64,000 bases of DNA from Lunularia cruciata (taxonomy: Eukaryota; Streptophyta; Marchantiopsida; Lunulariales; Lunulariaceae), in assembly GCA_948567375.1 (NCBI GenBank), contig OX419758.1, forward strand, positions 45,957,473-46,021,472. The letters are read 5' to 3'. Made by a program: the position numbers and the translations under genes. Under the pieces are notes generated by a model. The model made no database searches. It saw nothing but the letters and a program-made list of their open reading frames with translations, and was not told the DNA's origin. Every line of letters begins with the position of its first letter. The first letter of the stretch is position 1. Below are positions 1 to 12,939 of the stretch, piece by piece.

Positions 1-2539
1 AGTAAATGGAGAGTGAGAGTTGTAATAAAGCGTTGGAGAATGCACTTGAGTAGGAGGTGTCTTGCACTCCCAATTTTCCACTCCAAAACCCTTTTTCATC
101 ATAAAGCTCAAGCTTTAGATTCAACACCGTGATCAACTTTGGGGTTGGATGGTAGCAAAATTTGGGATTGCATTCATAAATTTGATGATGGAAAGCCTGG
201 ATCCAATCATTCTTCTTATGCTTACTTAGTAGGTCTGGAACTTGATATTTTATGTACCACTATAGAAAGAGAAAGGCTAAATCTCATTCAAGGTCATGAA
301 GGAGGAGGTGTGGGGTCCATTTGTCAAAAAGAAGAGGCTAAGTGACAAAATTACAAAAGATTGTGTCAAAAAGAGAAGTCTAGAGGTTTTTGAGGATTGA
401 TGGAGTTTGAAAGGGCATTTGGGAGGGGAGGACCATGTTTGGAGAGAGGAACTAATAAGTTATAATGTGAAGAAGAAAACCAAGAGATTTGATCAAATTC
501 TATGTGGTTTATGCTCAATTAAAGCAAGGAGAATCAAATTCATACCATGGTGTACAAACTATAGAGTTTTGGTAGTTTTATTATATATTTTCATGATCAT
601 GGTATAATTAGAGAGCATGCAAAAGTTTTGGTAATGCTAAGCATAAGAAAATTCCATGTTTGAGTCAATCTCAAATCAAATCTGATCAATTAAAGTTGCT
701 GCTTTGGAATCTAGGTGCTGGGGAAGAAGATTATGATCAGGTTGGGGATTTTTTTCATTGCCAAAGTTTTGGTTTAAATCAGCTCATGAAATTTTCCAAT
801 AAATTTGGTGGTTAGGTATTACATTTTGTAAAATGGTTTCATGTGAATTCCTTACATATAGAATTTAGGGTCTTGAGTCAAGTATACTTGGGTATATAGA
901 TCACAAGTTAGCTCAACTTGGGAATTGATCCATATATAGGGATTGGAATTGGATTAATGCTTAAAACTTTACCAAGATTTAGATATGATCATACCTAACT
1001 ATTGTTGTAAATTTAGGCTATTTAGGGTATAATTACTAAGAATTGAGGCAAGAAAATTTGCTGAAAATATTATTGTAAGCTCAATGGAGTATTTCAACCC
1101 TTTGCAAAAATTTGAATGCCAATTTTTCAAATTGTGACCATGATTGAAGATTTTAGATTTTTAGAATATTTGTGTGGATAATTTGTACTTTGGGCCAAAA
1201 CTCAAGAGAAGAGTTGCAAAAAATCAAGAGCAACCTCTTAATTAGGGATTTTGAAATTAGGGGTGAAGTTACAAAATTTGACCAAGTTTGAGTTCTTGTC
1301 AAAGGAGTTGTATTAACTAGATTAAGATTTGGTTTATATTATGAGAAAGCTTATTTCACAAGCTTTTCATTGAGTTCCAAAACATCCAAATTCAAGGTGT
1401 AAAGAATAAGTTAGTTCCATCTAAGTCTCATAGAGATTTCCTTGTCAAAAGGCATAGAAGTTCCATACAAGGAACAAAAATTGGATGTAACTTGGAGTAC
1501 GAATTGGAATAAGCTTGAGGACAAAGCAAGGAGACTCTGAAGCTCATGTCCACCAAATAGCATGAATAGTTGTTGCTAAATTCATATGTTTGGATCCTCT
1601 ACTTTCTTACATGCTTGTTTGTACACCCAGTTGGCTTATATTGGTGTGCATTATGCTTAGGTTCTTTCCTTTTAGGTGTGCTATTTAGTTCTCCTTGGTG
1701 ATGTTGAAAGTGATGACCAGCAAACCAAGAGTGTATGTTATGATGATATGTTAGGTTGCCCATCACCTCCCTACTTGGTAGAAGGAAACCTAGAAATATG
1801 ATTAGAAGGTTCTAGTGATTGTGCAAAATATCAAGCCAGAACTGTTAATGTTTGGTCTACATAAGACCTCTAATTATAAACTCCATAGCTAGGCACTTGA
1901 CATATGCTTAGAGAGAGAAAGTCAAAATATGACAATATATGCAAACTCTTGAACTTTCTAATCAACCAATAGCTTTTGATACACATTGCAAAAATAAGAA
2001 TATTTTTCTCCAAAACTTGCTCTAAAACTACTATATTGATAAACTTACCATCTTTGGACTGACTATTTTTAGGTGTCTTACTCAAAAGTGCTAGACAACC
2101 TAACTGGTAATTATTACTTTGGTGTTATGCTTGAATTTATCATCAGGCCCAATCAAATTGAACCTTATGACATGCAAGCCAAGGTAGATCTAGAATGATA
2201 TCATAGTGTAGTGAACTCTTATGAATCTCATATACTCTAAATAATCCCTTGAAATCTTGAATAAAATAGGATGTGAAGCATGGAATACATAACTTTTTTT
2301 ACTATCTACCATTATGAATTTACTATCCAATATTTGGCTTGATAGAAAAAGGTAATTCTTTTTCTAATTGCATGGATTTGCAATTATTAAAAATCCCAAA
2401 ACTAATCAAAATCCTACAACCATGATTACACACCACACCTTGCAAGTGGATGAAACTTGCATGGGTCAAGCTTTCAATCCCATTGGAGCTAGTCAAGTTC
2501 CTAATAAGTGATTAAATCTCACCTATTGGGATTCTTCTT
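1..2539. other. AT-rich intergenic DNA, no gene recognised
   Basis: Only short, isolated reading frames occur and none resembles a known protein. The AT-rich composition matches the transposon-derived DNA that follows, so this is most likely decayed element sequence. No tRNA, rRNA or clear tandem repeat was seen. Confidence 0.5.
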
Positions 2540-3420
2540 TTTCTTGATCATTGTGCTCCACAAACTCCATTTGGGCAATTGGTTGAGGTTGTCTATTATG
2601 GAATGGACATTCAACAATGAGATGTCTAGTTTGGTGATAATAGAAGCAACCTCCATTTATTGCAATTGCTCTTGATCTATAGTGCCAAGTGGTCTTTGTT
2701 GCATAACATCAATCTGATTGGTGTTGGTTCATCCACTCATGTAGGGTGGGTTTGCAAGTTTATGGAGATCTAGGTCAAGATCAGTTTGTGGTAACCAAGG
2801 AGTCAATGTGGTAAACCGTCTATATGGCTTCTTTTAGATGCTTGGGTTGTTCATGGTTACTTTTACTTTGGTGCATGATTTTAAACCTCTCACAAACTAA
2901 TCTAAAGTTTCACCTTCTTGCATGTCCTTAATCATGGTGTTTTGGAATTGAGAAATATAACTTCTTACCAGACCAATCTACCTCAATTTGCCAATCAGTC
3001 TTGTGTAGCTTGTGCAACATTCATTACTTGGAATTGCCCAATGATTGCACTCTTGAAGTCTTCTCATGTTGAAATTGGAGCAACAAACTAATATTGAGTT
3101 TGTTGCACCTAAAATTGCCACCATAGTTTTGTTGTTCCATCTAGTTGACTTGAAGCTAAGAGGATTTGTCTCTAATTATATAGGAGATTTGTAGCTTCAA
3201 ATTAAAATTCACAATCAAACACAAAATTCTTTATTGCATCTAATAAATTTTTACTTTCAAATACTTTTGGTTTTAGAGAATCAACCTTTTTCTTCTCTTT
3301 CTCAAATTGGTACTCTCTCCAAGTGGTTTTATCCTTGACTATCACAATTTCTTTCTTCCAACAATAGAATTTTTTAATTTTTTTATTGCATAGCAATAAT
3401 AACTTTAGCATTGCCGCCAT
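2540..3420 (-). mobile_element. Ty3/gypsy-type gag fragment (fossil)
   Basis: The minus strand reads as a decayed retrotransposon gag. Around 2820-3010 it has the typical gag core pattern (segments like Y-I-S-Q-F-Q, then I-K-D-M-Q-E-G-E-T-L-D, then F-V-R-G-L-K), followed near 2590-2680 by a zinc-knuckle-like stretch. The piece is broken in several places. A degenerate tRNA-Met-like primer site may lie near 3680-3695, which would put a 5' LTR to its right, but I could not delimit LTRs. It looks old. Confidence 0.5.
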
Positions 3421-4899
3421 GATTACTACTCTACCAATTATCTACTTGTAATTATCTAGGTTAATATGTAGATGCAATAGTCTATTGCTCTTTGTAAGTT
3501 ACAATCAAAAGGATCAATGGTTCATTATACAAGGTCATTCCATTCAAAAAGTCTTAGCCAAAATGAGAGATAATGAACTGCTAGAAATGATGCTTTGGTT
3601 GCACATAGATATAGAAATCCCAAGGAGCTGGGAAAATTGATTTGGTGGTGCACAAATTCAATCTATCCCATTCATACTCTAATACTAATATAAAAGACCA
3701 AAGAGAGACAAAGGAGAAAAGAAGATCAGAATTGAATGTCACGTTGAAACTCTCACTTGAGTGAACTTCAAATGTCTAGCATGAGCCTTTGGTCTTGGTA
3801 GGTATAGGCCACTTAGGTACAAGGTTCTCAAGAAGCTTCCAAGGAAATTTCTTTCTCAAAGCCCTCTTTCTTAGAATAAAAGCTAGCTAGTTGTTTACTT
3901 ATCATATACTAAGCTAACCTAACCATCAACTTGGCATACAAGTTACTCAATCCATGGAAGGTTCTTAGAAGCTTCTCACTCAAAGCTTCCTAGATGTTTA
4001 TAGAACATTCTTAGCATTCTAAGGTTATGCTAGTTTTGCCTCTTTTTTGCTATATGTGGTTGACTCTACTAACTCTTTGCTTCCTCCATATTATTACACA
4101 CAACTTGCATAAAGAATATAGCATTGTGTTGAGTAACCTACACTAGAAATATGTAAAATGAGCAATATAAGAACCTATAATTGCACTTTGTGATAGAGAT
4201 CCTCCAAAGGTATGTTTGGCAAATATGAGGAGAGGATCTTTGATAGAAAGGGAGTGCCTAATATTGATGCTCATTGGTGAAGACTCCAAGCATGTGATTT
4301 CTGAAAGGAAATGCAAATCTGCAATATAGGAAACAAGCACAATCATTGCACAATAGGAAGAAACATCTATAGAGAGTTTAATGGGGACCCAAGAAAACCT
4401 CAACTAGGGTTTTGCCTCTAGACTCCCTGCTAAGGAGTGAAGCTTCCAAGCTCCTACCCCAGATCCCATCTACAAAGCCTATTAGAGGATCATGAACTAA
4501 AGATTCCAATCAAACTCCATACTCATCAGTTTTTGTCTAGTGGCGGAGTCTTTTGCCAAAAATAAGAAGTAAGCATAGCAAGTGAGAAAACCAAGGCATC
4601 TCTCCTCTATTGTAAGCACCATGAAACCTCTCAAAGGAGGTGCATAGTGGTTCTCCTTCCCCATGATAGTGATGATTTCTACAACTCCTACCTAGATGCT
4701 AGCTTGTACTAATGACTCTAAAAAAAGTGGGTTTTCCATCACCACATTATATAATGTTGGGCATCCTTGAAGGTGAAAATATATGTCCACACCCTCTAGT
4801 GAGGTGGACCTAGTAGGACCATCCATTTCTCAATCTTAACCTATGAGCAAGTTGATCATATGATCTAGGCCACCACATCTCTAATGGCATTGTAGACTC
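3421..4899. other. AT-rich DNA without a recognisable gene
   Basis: The stretch lies between the gag fossil and the LINE relic. It contains short frames only. Part of it may be the untraced flank of the retrotransposon at 2.5-3.4 kb or the 3' end of the LINE relic to its right. Confidence 0.4.
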
Positions 4900-6700
4900 T
4901 AGTATCCTTTCTTCTTATAGTACATCATAAGATATGGATGCCCTTAAAGTAAAATGTAGAACCATATAACCATTGGTCCAATAGACCCAAGAATGTTGGA
5001 TGTGGTAGACCTTTCCATAGCCATCAGGCCATGGTAGACTCCTCTGATGTGAACAAAAAGTCCTCAATCAAAGTGGAAGCATGAAGCCAAGCTTTGGTGC
5101 ACTTCCCACCACAAGAGAAGATCTTAACTCTATTAGGTAAAGGTGCATTAATGAGGATACTAAAAAGGATGTAAGTGTGCATATGCTTATTGAGTTCCGG
5201 CCAAATCTTCCTAGAGTCTAAGAATACAAAGTACATAAAGAGAAGGAGTGTTGTATGTGCAAGTCATGGCACTAAATCATTAGCAAATTGTATATATGTC
5301 TAGGAAGCATGTGCGCTTGAGTAGATTGTTGAGATACATGGCAATAAAAATGAGCAACCCTTGTGTAAGAACCTATCTACCAAAAACAGATAGCCATTAG
5401 TGCACATGCTTCTAGGTATACTATCAGTGCAATAGCCCCTTATGATGAGATACTACATCCTCTCCATGGCTATGGGAAGAGCTATCTGCAATGACCACTA
5501 GTCTTCTAATAACTATAGGAGCATACAAGGTCCTAATAGTTTGGAGAATGTATCATGCATGGTACTATCAAAAGAACATAGATGTGGTAGGAGTACCTCT
5601 ATTAGAGGATATGTATGTGCCAAATAGGAAGCTCAAGACATAATGTCTCAAAAGGAAAGAGTAGGCCACTTGTGTGTTCTCCAACCAAGAGAATAAATGA
5701 GTATGGGCAAAAGCATGAATCAAAGTATCTGAGATAATTGAGCTTCAAAAATCCTCATCTCCAAGAGGGGAGCACAAACCTCTTATTAGGAACTGGAATC
5801 CTGATAGGAAGTTGGAGGGAGTGAGGACTATATGTGGGCTTTAGACCTTATATTTACAAGTTTGAACTTATAAATCCAAGATCTCAAGACTAAGTATGAA
5901 ACCCTACATTGCATGGAATACATCTTCCAAAGGGCCCAAGATGTGATATCTATCATTTGATAAAGATATAAAAGAACATATAAAATTTCTAAACCTAAAA
6001 ATAAAACTTGACTAAAACTTCACACAAAGTTGTATAGTGAGTTGTGGTAAATAATGGCACTCCCAAAGGGTCTCCTTGGCATATACCCTATCCAAATGCT
6101 AACTAAATGAACTCTAGTGTGGTATTATGGTGACTATATAACTATAGTTTCTCAATGCCATAGAAAGTATGCACAAAAGGAAGCAAGGAGAGGATTTGAT
6201 CCCCTGCCACACAAAGGGCTTGAAACAAAGTTGGACAAGAAATGTTATTGAAAGCATTTGAGACACCCACTTGGATGACTACCCAATTAGGGTGGAGGTC
6301 CAATGAAGCTCCAATTGTAACTATCTCACAACCTCCTTGTATGGCTATTGCATATTGATGAGGAGATAGGAAAAATGAAAAGGAGTGGCAAAGTGGAAGA
6401 CAAATGGCGTGGGAGACTAAATGTAAGAAGCATCTCCTATAGCTATGGGGCAAATACTTGATGTCTTTTTTAATAGAGCAAGGAGACAAGAAGCACCAAA
6501 AAAACAAGTCGTGTCTCAAGGATCAATCTTGAGGCAATATGTTTGCAAAAAGTAAAGAGAAGGAAGAAGCTTGAGTATGGCATATTGAGGGAGAGACAAT
6601 CTTCTAAATGCTCAAAAAATAGTCATGAAGGACCACTTGCTAAGAAACATGGAGAGTGGAGTAAAGCATGTGCAAAGAAGGACATCGTACGTTGTAACTC
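4900..6700 (-). mobile_element. LINE (non-LTR retrotransposon) relic, copy A
   Basis: A minus-strand reverse-transcriptase relic. The best frame is 6142-6519, with G-G-C-E, D-L-H-P-N-W-V-V-I-Q-V, N-A-F-N-N-I-S and L-L-P-F-V-H-T-F-Y-G. This is the RT palm start of a plant non-LTR element. Downstream on the same strand near 5900 the stretch D-T-I-I-L-G-P-L-E-D-V corresponds to the D-T-H-I-M-G-P segment of copy C (about 37.44 kb), followed by further weakly collinear sequence. Several frame changes and stops show that it is dead. The ends are not defined. Confidence 0.6.
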
Positions 6701-7104
6701 CTCATTTGAGCGATAGTCATGGACAAAAGAAGGAAGGTCATATATGGATAATGGATGGGAATCTTATAAGATTGATACAGTGTTGGTAGCAAAGGGTGTT
6801 GGTCTAAAGGGTGATAGTGCCTAGATTGCTCACCAATAATCCCCTACTTGGCCTAACATCAAGGAATGATGGAAATAATAATTCTTTAGAAGTGAAGCAT
6901 GAGTATGTGTGGACTCTATGATCCATTTGGCTATTGCTTGGGCTTGGACTAAACCCTAAGCTCTTGTAAAATAGGCAATATCCTTACAAGAACTGATGAA
7001 TCCGAGAGGTGGTCTTGTGGTATCTAGATACATCCCCTTGAGCAAGAAGAAGCAAAGTTCACTAAGGGAAGAGAGCTAGTAAGGTCCAAGTAGACACATC
7101 TCTT

Positions 7105-9467
7105 TGTAATCTTCCAAGGATAGGTGATCTTAAGAGAAACACAAGAAAAAACACAAAGCTTTGCACTAAATCTTTGATACCCCAAGGATCAATACTACTC
7201 TACCTGGTCTTATATAGCAGAGTGTACTCTCCTAAAGGAAGCTCCACCCTTAGATCAAATACATGGATTGGTGACATGTCAACAAGTTCTACCTTTAAAT
7301 TAGTTGTATGTATGGGTGACATGTTGGTTCTGATCCTATCTGGTTGGTCAAACCATCTTTGACCAAAGAGAATCTTCTTGTAAGAATCTCCAAATTGCAT
7401 AGGTGAGTTACCATTGGAAAGCTCTTGATGGGACAAACCTTGGGTTGGGAGGCGGAGGGAAGGAGGGAAAGCCAACCTTTTCTATGTTGAAGGGAAGAGG
7501 GAGGGGATCTGTACATTTTCAAGGTCTAATTCATTCATTTAGGTTTCCAAAATTTGCTCTAGGCTATTTTCAGCTCCTACAAAAAGTAGTCCTATTTGGT
7601 AAAAACAGTGCTATTCCTCTTATTAGTAAAAGTAATATTTTGGTGAGAAGAGGACTATTCCTTTTATTAGTAAAAGTAATATTTTGGTGAGAAGAGGACT
7701 ATTCCTTTTATTAGTAAAAGTCTCTTTTGGTGACACCTCTATTTGATCTACCTAGCCTATATGTAATACCAATAGCTAGATATATTATCTAGAGGTGAAA
7801 ATTGACTTGGTAATATCTAGAAAGATGTTAGGAATGATGGGCTAGGTAGATTAGATAGAGGTGTCGTAGAAAGAGCACTTTTACTAATAAAACATGAGTC
7901 AAAAATAGCTTCAAAATGTATTACCAATAGTTAGACATATGATCTACAAGTGAAAATTGGATTGGTAACATTTGGGAGGATGTTATAGATAATGGACTAA
8001 GTAGATCAGATAAAGGTATCACCAATTGAGTCATCTATTAATAGAGAAATAACTGAGAATAGCCTAAAAACTGTAGAGTCAATTTTGGAGGCCTAAATTG
8101 ATGAATTATGCCTAAAAAATGTACAGTTTCTCCTTAAGAATTTGTCTCATTGAGAGCTTTCTAACGATACCTCACCCATGCAATTTGGAGATTCTTATAA
8201 GAAGATTTCCTGAAGGTTGCCTTTGGATAAAGATTGTTTGAGCAATAGGATCAGAACATGTCACCCATGCATGCAACTAATCTAAGGGTAGAGCTCATTA
8301 ACATGTCACAAATCCATGTATCTATTCCAAGGGTGTAGATTCCTTTAGGGGAGTCCCTTTGCTATATAATACAATCTAGGTGCTCCTTTGGGGCATCTAT
8401 AATCTTCCAAGGATAGGATATCTTAAGAGAAACACAAAAGAAGAAATACACAATTTCACACTCAACCTCTGATGCCCCCAAAAGAGCACCTTGATTGTAT
8501 TATATAGCAAAGGGGACTTCTCTGAAGGAAGCTCCACCCTTGGATCAAATATGTAACATGGATTGGTGACATGTCAGCAATCTCTACCCTTAGATTACTT
8601 GCATGCATGGGTGACATGTTGGTTCTGATCCTATTTGGTTGGTCAAACACTCTTTGACCAAAGGGAATCTTTAGAAAATCTTCTTGTAGGAATATCCAAA
8701 TTGCATGGGTGAGGTACCGTTGGAAAGTTCTCAATGAGATAAACTTGGGGGAGGAAAGCCAACCTTAATTACATGGGGAGAGGGACATCTGCACATTTTT
8801 TAAGGCCTAATTCATCTATTTATGCCTCCAAAATTGGCTCTAAAGTTTCAAGCTATTTTCAACTCTTACCCTATTATTAGAAGAAGTCCTCTTTTGGAGA
8901 TATTTCTATCTGATCTACCTAGCACATTATGTATAACATCCTTCCAGATGTTACCAAGCCAATTTTTACCTTTGGATGATATGTCTAGCTTTTGGTATTA
9001 CAAATTCAAGCTATTTTTGGTTCTTGCCTTATTAGTAGAAGCAATCTTTTGGTTATACCTCTATTTGATCTACCTAGCCTATCAAACATAACATCCTTCC
9101 AGTTGTTACCAAGCCAATTTTCACTTCTAGTTAATATATCTAACTATTGGTATTACAACATTGAGGATTGAGTGTGAAGCTTGTGTTTCTTCTCTTGTGT
9201 TTCCTTTAAGATCTCTTATCCTTGAAAGTATACACCATCATACATAACATCCTTCCAAATGTTACCAAGTCAATTTTCACCCCTAGGTAATATGTCTAGC
9301 TTTTGGTATTACAAATTTAGGCTATTTTGGCTCCTACTCTATTACTAGAAGTACTCTTTTAGTGACATCTCTAACTAATCTATCTAGCTCATCACACATA
9401 ACATCCTTCTAGATGTTACCAAGCCAATTTTCACCTCTAGATGATATGTCTAGTTATTGGTATTACA
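7105..9467. mobile_element. Mosaic of LTR copies in both orientations (fossil)
   Basis: Four or more pieces of one LTR family are packed together: a plus-oriented copy at 7105-7761, an inverted copy at about 7762-8397, a plus copy at 8398-9157, an inverted 5'-end scrap at 9158-9229 and a plus 3'-end piece to 9467. Typical ends are TGTAAT at the left and TATTACA at the right. Shared landmarks are TTCCAAGGA, GGTGACATGT (usually twice per copy) and CTATTAGTAGAAG. The outer flanks CTCTT (7100-7104) and CTCTC (9468-9472) match at four of five bases. No internal coding region remains. The family is the same as the LTRs at 27.6, 34.2, 42.0 and 46.6 kb. Confidence 0.75.
7609..7716. repeat. 44-bp tandem repeat inside an LTR copy
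   Basis: A unit starting CTATTCCTTTTATTAGTAA and carrying TATTTTGGTGAGAAGAGGA is present about 2.5 times in near-identical form. It sits where other LTR copies have a single CTATTAGTAGAAG block, so it is a local expansion within the LTR. Confidence 0.8.
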
Positions 9468-10886
9468 CTCTCCTTGTCATCTACTAAGATTGCGCATAGG
9501 AGTATGGAAAGCAAGGAGCCCACTTGATAGTGGAGGAGCATAGGGATCCTAGTGTACATGTGAGGACAAGGTAAGCTTGGTAGGAAGGTCTGAAGGGGAT
9601 ACAAAGAGTGGAGACAGGAGTAGGAGTCTGAAGGTACTTATAGTGAGAGGGATGGAGTACAAAGAAGATATGAGGGATAGGCAAAGAAGTGACATCTACT
9701 CTCATCCATATGCATCTAGCTTGCCCTTGATGTTGTGCCAAACCAACCACACATGGATATCATGACAATACTATATAGGGCATTGGTGAGGCAAGATGTA
9801 AGGGAGTGCTAAGGGTACATGAGAAGGGATGTTGGTCGGTGATGGTGGGGGGTCTAGAAGGATGGGGAAATTGACTATTTACTTGTACCAAAGAACAAAG
9901 TGGAGGTATCATGACAGAGTCTACTAACTCCTAGGAGATACAATCCAATATTTAATCAAAAAAATAAATAAATATCCAAAACAAGGATTAATAATTTGGT
10001 GAAAAAAGATGAACACCCACAAGAACAAAACTACTAAAGAAAAATCACAAACAAAAAAACAGATGTGAAGAGAGCCTATTTGCTATTGAGGAAGATCCGC
10101 AATTCTACAAGCTCTATCACATAAGGTACACAAACCTTCTGGTACAAGGTCCCTCTGGTACAAGAACTCTTCAGTACAACAACCCTATATGTGGTGAAAT
10201 ACTCAATTTTCTCTAATTGCCATTTTGACAAGTAAATCGTTAATTGTGCAAAGGAAAGAAACTCACATGCTCGATTGCTGACACCAATGTTCTCACGCTC
10301 AATTATCACTTCTCTAGCTGTCTCGAAGCACCCATAATTGTCACCGTCATTCAGATCTGTGTTTGGTTTCTCCCAAGCATTTAGGGAGTTTAAACTAATC
10401 TAGATTTTTGTGAACGCTTAGAAAATAAGAAAGTAGATTAGACTAATCACAATAAACTCTAATTACACTGAGTAATTTTCTGATGCTCAATCTCTGGAGC
10501 AATTCACACGCTGTTGCTCAGTCCACATGCTCACGGATGGAACTACAAGTCGTTTCTGAAAGTGCTATTGTTGGAAACAAAGTTTGCTGAATTACCTTCG
10601 AAGAATTCAGAAATTTCTTGGGATGCTCACTAATCAGTCAACGCAGTCTAGGATAGAAGAGGTCCAGTTCTAATTTTTGCTCTCTCGTCGTGCGTCGTAA
10701 CTCTCCCCTGTCGACAACTCTCCTTATCTCGTTTGCATGGAAAGCTCAACTCCTGTACATAAGAAAGATATGTTGTGGAAGACTACAAACTGCTGGACCA
10801 TGGCTGTTTCCTTTTCCTTCTAGACGCAGAAAAGTTTTGGGATTGACAGGTCCGTGCTATCTCAAAGAAGAATGCGGGGACTCAAC
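9468..10886. other. Intergenic transition into a GC-richer region
   Basis: No supportable gene. From about 10.3 kb the base composition shifts toward that of the kinase gene. A frame at 10690-11046 runs into the inverted-repeat element starting at 10887 and shows no recognisable domain. The stretch may contain an exon I cannot identify. Confidence 0.4.
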
Positions 10887-11231
10887 AGGGCGTTTCAAGA
10901 ATCGCTTTTCAGCTCCCGTTAATTACTTTACCGGGAACTCACGGGAGTTGTCGTCAAATGTTACGGGTGGGAGAAGAGAATCCATTTATCTTACGCGGAT
11001 GAACTCCCGTTGCCTCCTGAAATGTTACGGGAGATTGAAAACGTGACCCGAGAGCTTTTACAGGTTACGGGAGGCCCAGGGAACTTAGTTGTCGTAAATA
11101 CTACCCGAGATAGTGACCCGAAAGGAAACCAACTGAAACCCTAAATAAATATACCTTTTTTGTTCACAGGACCCTTCAAATAATTTTACGGGAATGTCTA
11201 ATGCCCGTTCTGCCCAATCTTGAAACGCCCT
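10887..11231. mobile_element. MITE-like element with terminal inverted repeats and TTACGGG motifs
   Basis: The left end AGGGCGTTTCAAGA recurs as its reverse complement TCTTGAAACGCCCT at the right end (14 bp perfect). Inside, TTACGGG or its complement CCCGTAA, and related CCCGTT/ACGGG words, occur many times, mostly subterminally. The length of 345 bp, lack of coding capacity and the inverted ends fit a non-autonomous DNA transposon. The AGGG start is compatible with hAT-type ends, but I see no clear target-site duplication. Confidence 0.6.
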
Positions 11232-12736
11232 AATGATCAATGATCTTCTTCTAAGGTGATCCTCTTCCTACTCTTTGCATGATATAAAATAAGCCGAGCA
11301 TTTCGATATGATACACTTGTCGAAGGATACCGAGTGCCATGTTTAGATTTTAATCAAGCTGAGTATACTCATTCAAGAACCAGTTCGTTGCAGTGGACGA
11401 CTTTCAATCCTGATGATGAAAGTGTGCCTGGATTTTAAAATGTTTATACCTGGCCTGCAACTTGGGGATCGACTTGACTACGGTCTCCTATGAAGATTCT
11501 GAGCTTGGTTAATCAACTTTCTTTTTGGATCACCATAACATGAAAGTCAGTCCAAGTGGGGACCTCGTGCATACCTGCGGTCCCTCTAAAGAGTCTTTTC
11601 CATCAGAACTTTCCACCCCAAGGTATCCTCCTCTCACAAGTGGTGAACTAATAATTAGTCTTTGAATCAAAGAGGAGACCACGAGAAGCGAACAATAGCC
11701 AATAGAAATTGATTGCCACGAAGGAAATGGACCAAGATAATAAATCCTACCTAAACATGGGCTACTCTTCCTGGTCTTCAAAAGAAAAATGGAGATTCAT
11801 CTTTGGCATTCATGCAAATTAATCCTCAAACTTGACAAATTGTAGAGGGTTTTTTTTTAACAATTTTATACTCACACTCATGTTCAAGACTATTTAACTA
11901 TTTAACAAACGAATAACGATAGATTATAGTGGTTTGATTGCCGCAAAACAAGGTTAACCTCCTCAATGTGGGAAGACATTCGTATTCCAAGTATCTATTT
12001 GAACAAACAGTGAACGAGAAAGAGTGTTCCTAGTTTGTTTGGATAGTTTGTTTCTCACAAGCCTAAGAGTAACACTTCTGCAACTTCGTGTTAAACTATT
12101 ATGATTGCAGCTCTACGAAACTGAGGATTTCTGCGCGAGAAGAAAAGCAAAAAGCAAAAGGTTTTTGCGAGAAGAAAAGGGAAAAGAAGATAGTTTTCTA
12201 ATTGCAGAAAAAATGAAACCTCTTTTCGGGAGCAAAAAAGAATAAGGAAGGAGAAAGTTATCGTTAAGTAAGACACTATCCGGCGGTCGTCATTTGCTCA
12301 AAACTAATTTCATGACCCGGAGTAGCATTACAAGTCTAGAATGTAAAGATCGAACGGAATGAAGTTTCACACAAAGTTCATCTCCGCGAGTAGCTTGAAA
12401 TCTTAGCATACTTAGTTCTAGTTCTAGATCTAGTTCTTAGCACACTGTGAGCTTTTTATAGCAATGACCTAGAACGTTTCACCACTGTCCGCTCGTTCAA
12501 CAGTCTTAAGATTCTGGCCTCTCTAATACTGCCATTGAAGTGTTTGAGTTAAGTCACGTATAGTACTGAGAACATACAAGAATCATTGAAAGTTATTATT
12601 GTTGTTGTCCCTCACAACTGTTTGAGAATCGAGGAAACGCCATTACTTTTCTCTGCGGCGATAAGGATAGGACGTGATTAGCGGACGAGAAATTCATTAG
12701 CAGATGCAGAGTTTCAGGCGTCAAGGAGTTGGGAAT
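11232..12736. other. Gene-poor stretch upstream of the kinase promoter
   Basis: Short frames only. A purine-rich patch lies at about 12130-12260. Nothing was recognised. It may include distal promoter sequence of the histidine kinase gene. Confidence 0.4.
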
Positions 12737-12748
12737 GCGCACGTGCGC
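12737..12748. promoter_or_regulatory. G-box / ABRE-like palindrome
   Basis: GCGCACGTGCGC is a perfect 12-bp palindrome with a CACGTG core. Such G-boxes are bound by plant bZIP and bHLH factors and, as ACGTG, form abscisic-acid response elements. It lies about 2 kb upstream of the kinase start codon and about 200 bp upstream of a possible leader exon. Regulation of the kinase by it is inference. Confidence 0.4.
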
Positions 12749-12939
12749 GCAATAAGTTAATTTGTTCAAACCACAGTGTTGAGTGAGATTCTTGTTCATA
12801 AAATAGCGTCTAGCTGACCCAGTCCTGGATGAGAAAAGACGGCTGGGCGGGCTGCCAACGGCCAGTATCAGTTTCTGCAGTACAGAGAGCTATACGGTGC
12901 TCGGTTTCTGCCAAGCAGTACAATAACTAGAAGAGGAGG

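Noticed and set aside
7200-7522. Overlapping frames on both strands within the LTR mosaic
   Set aside because: They recur at 8.46 kb and 42.06 kb because the DNA is LTR, not because a protein is conserved.
10690-11046. 118-codon plus-strand frame
   Set aside because: No recognisable domain; its second half lies inside the inverted-repeat element at 10887-11231, so it is probably a chance frame.
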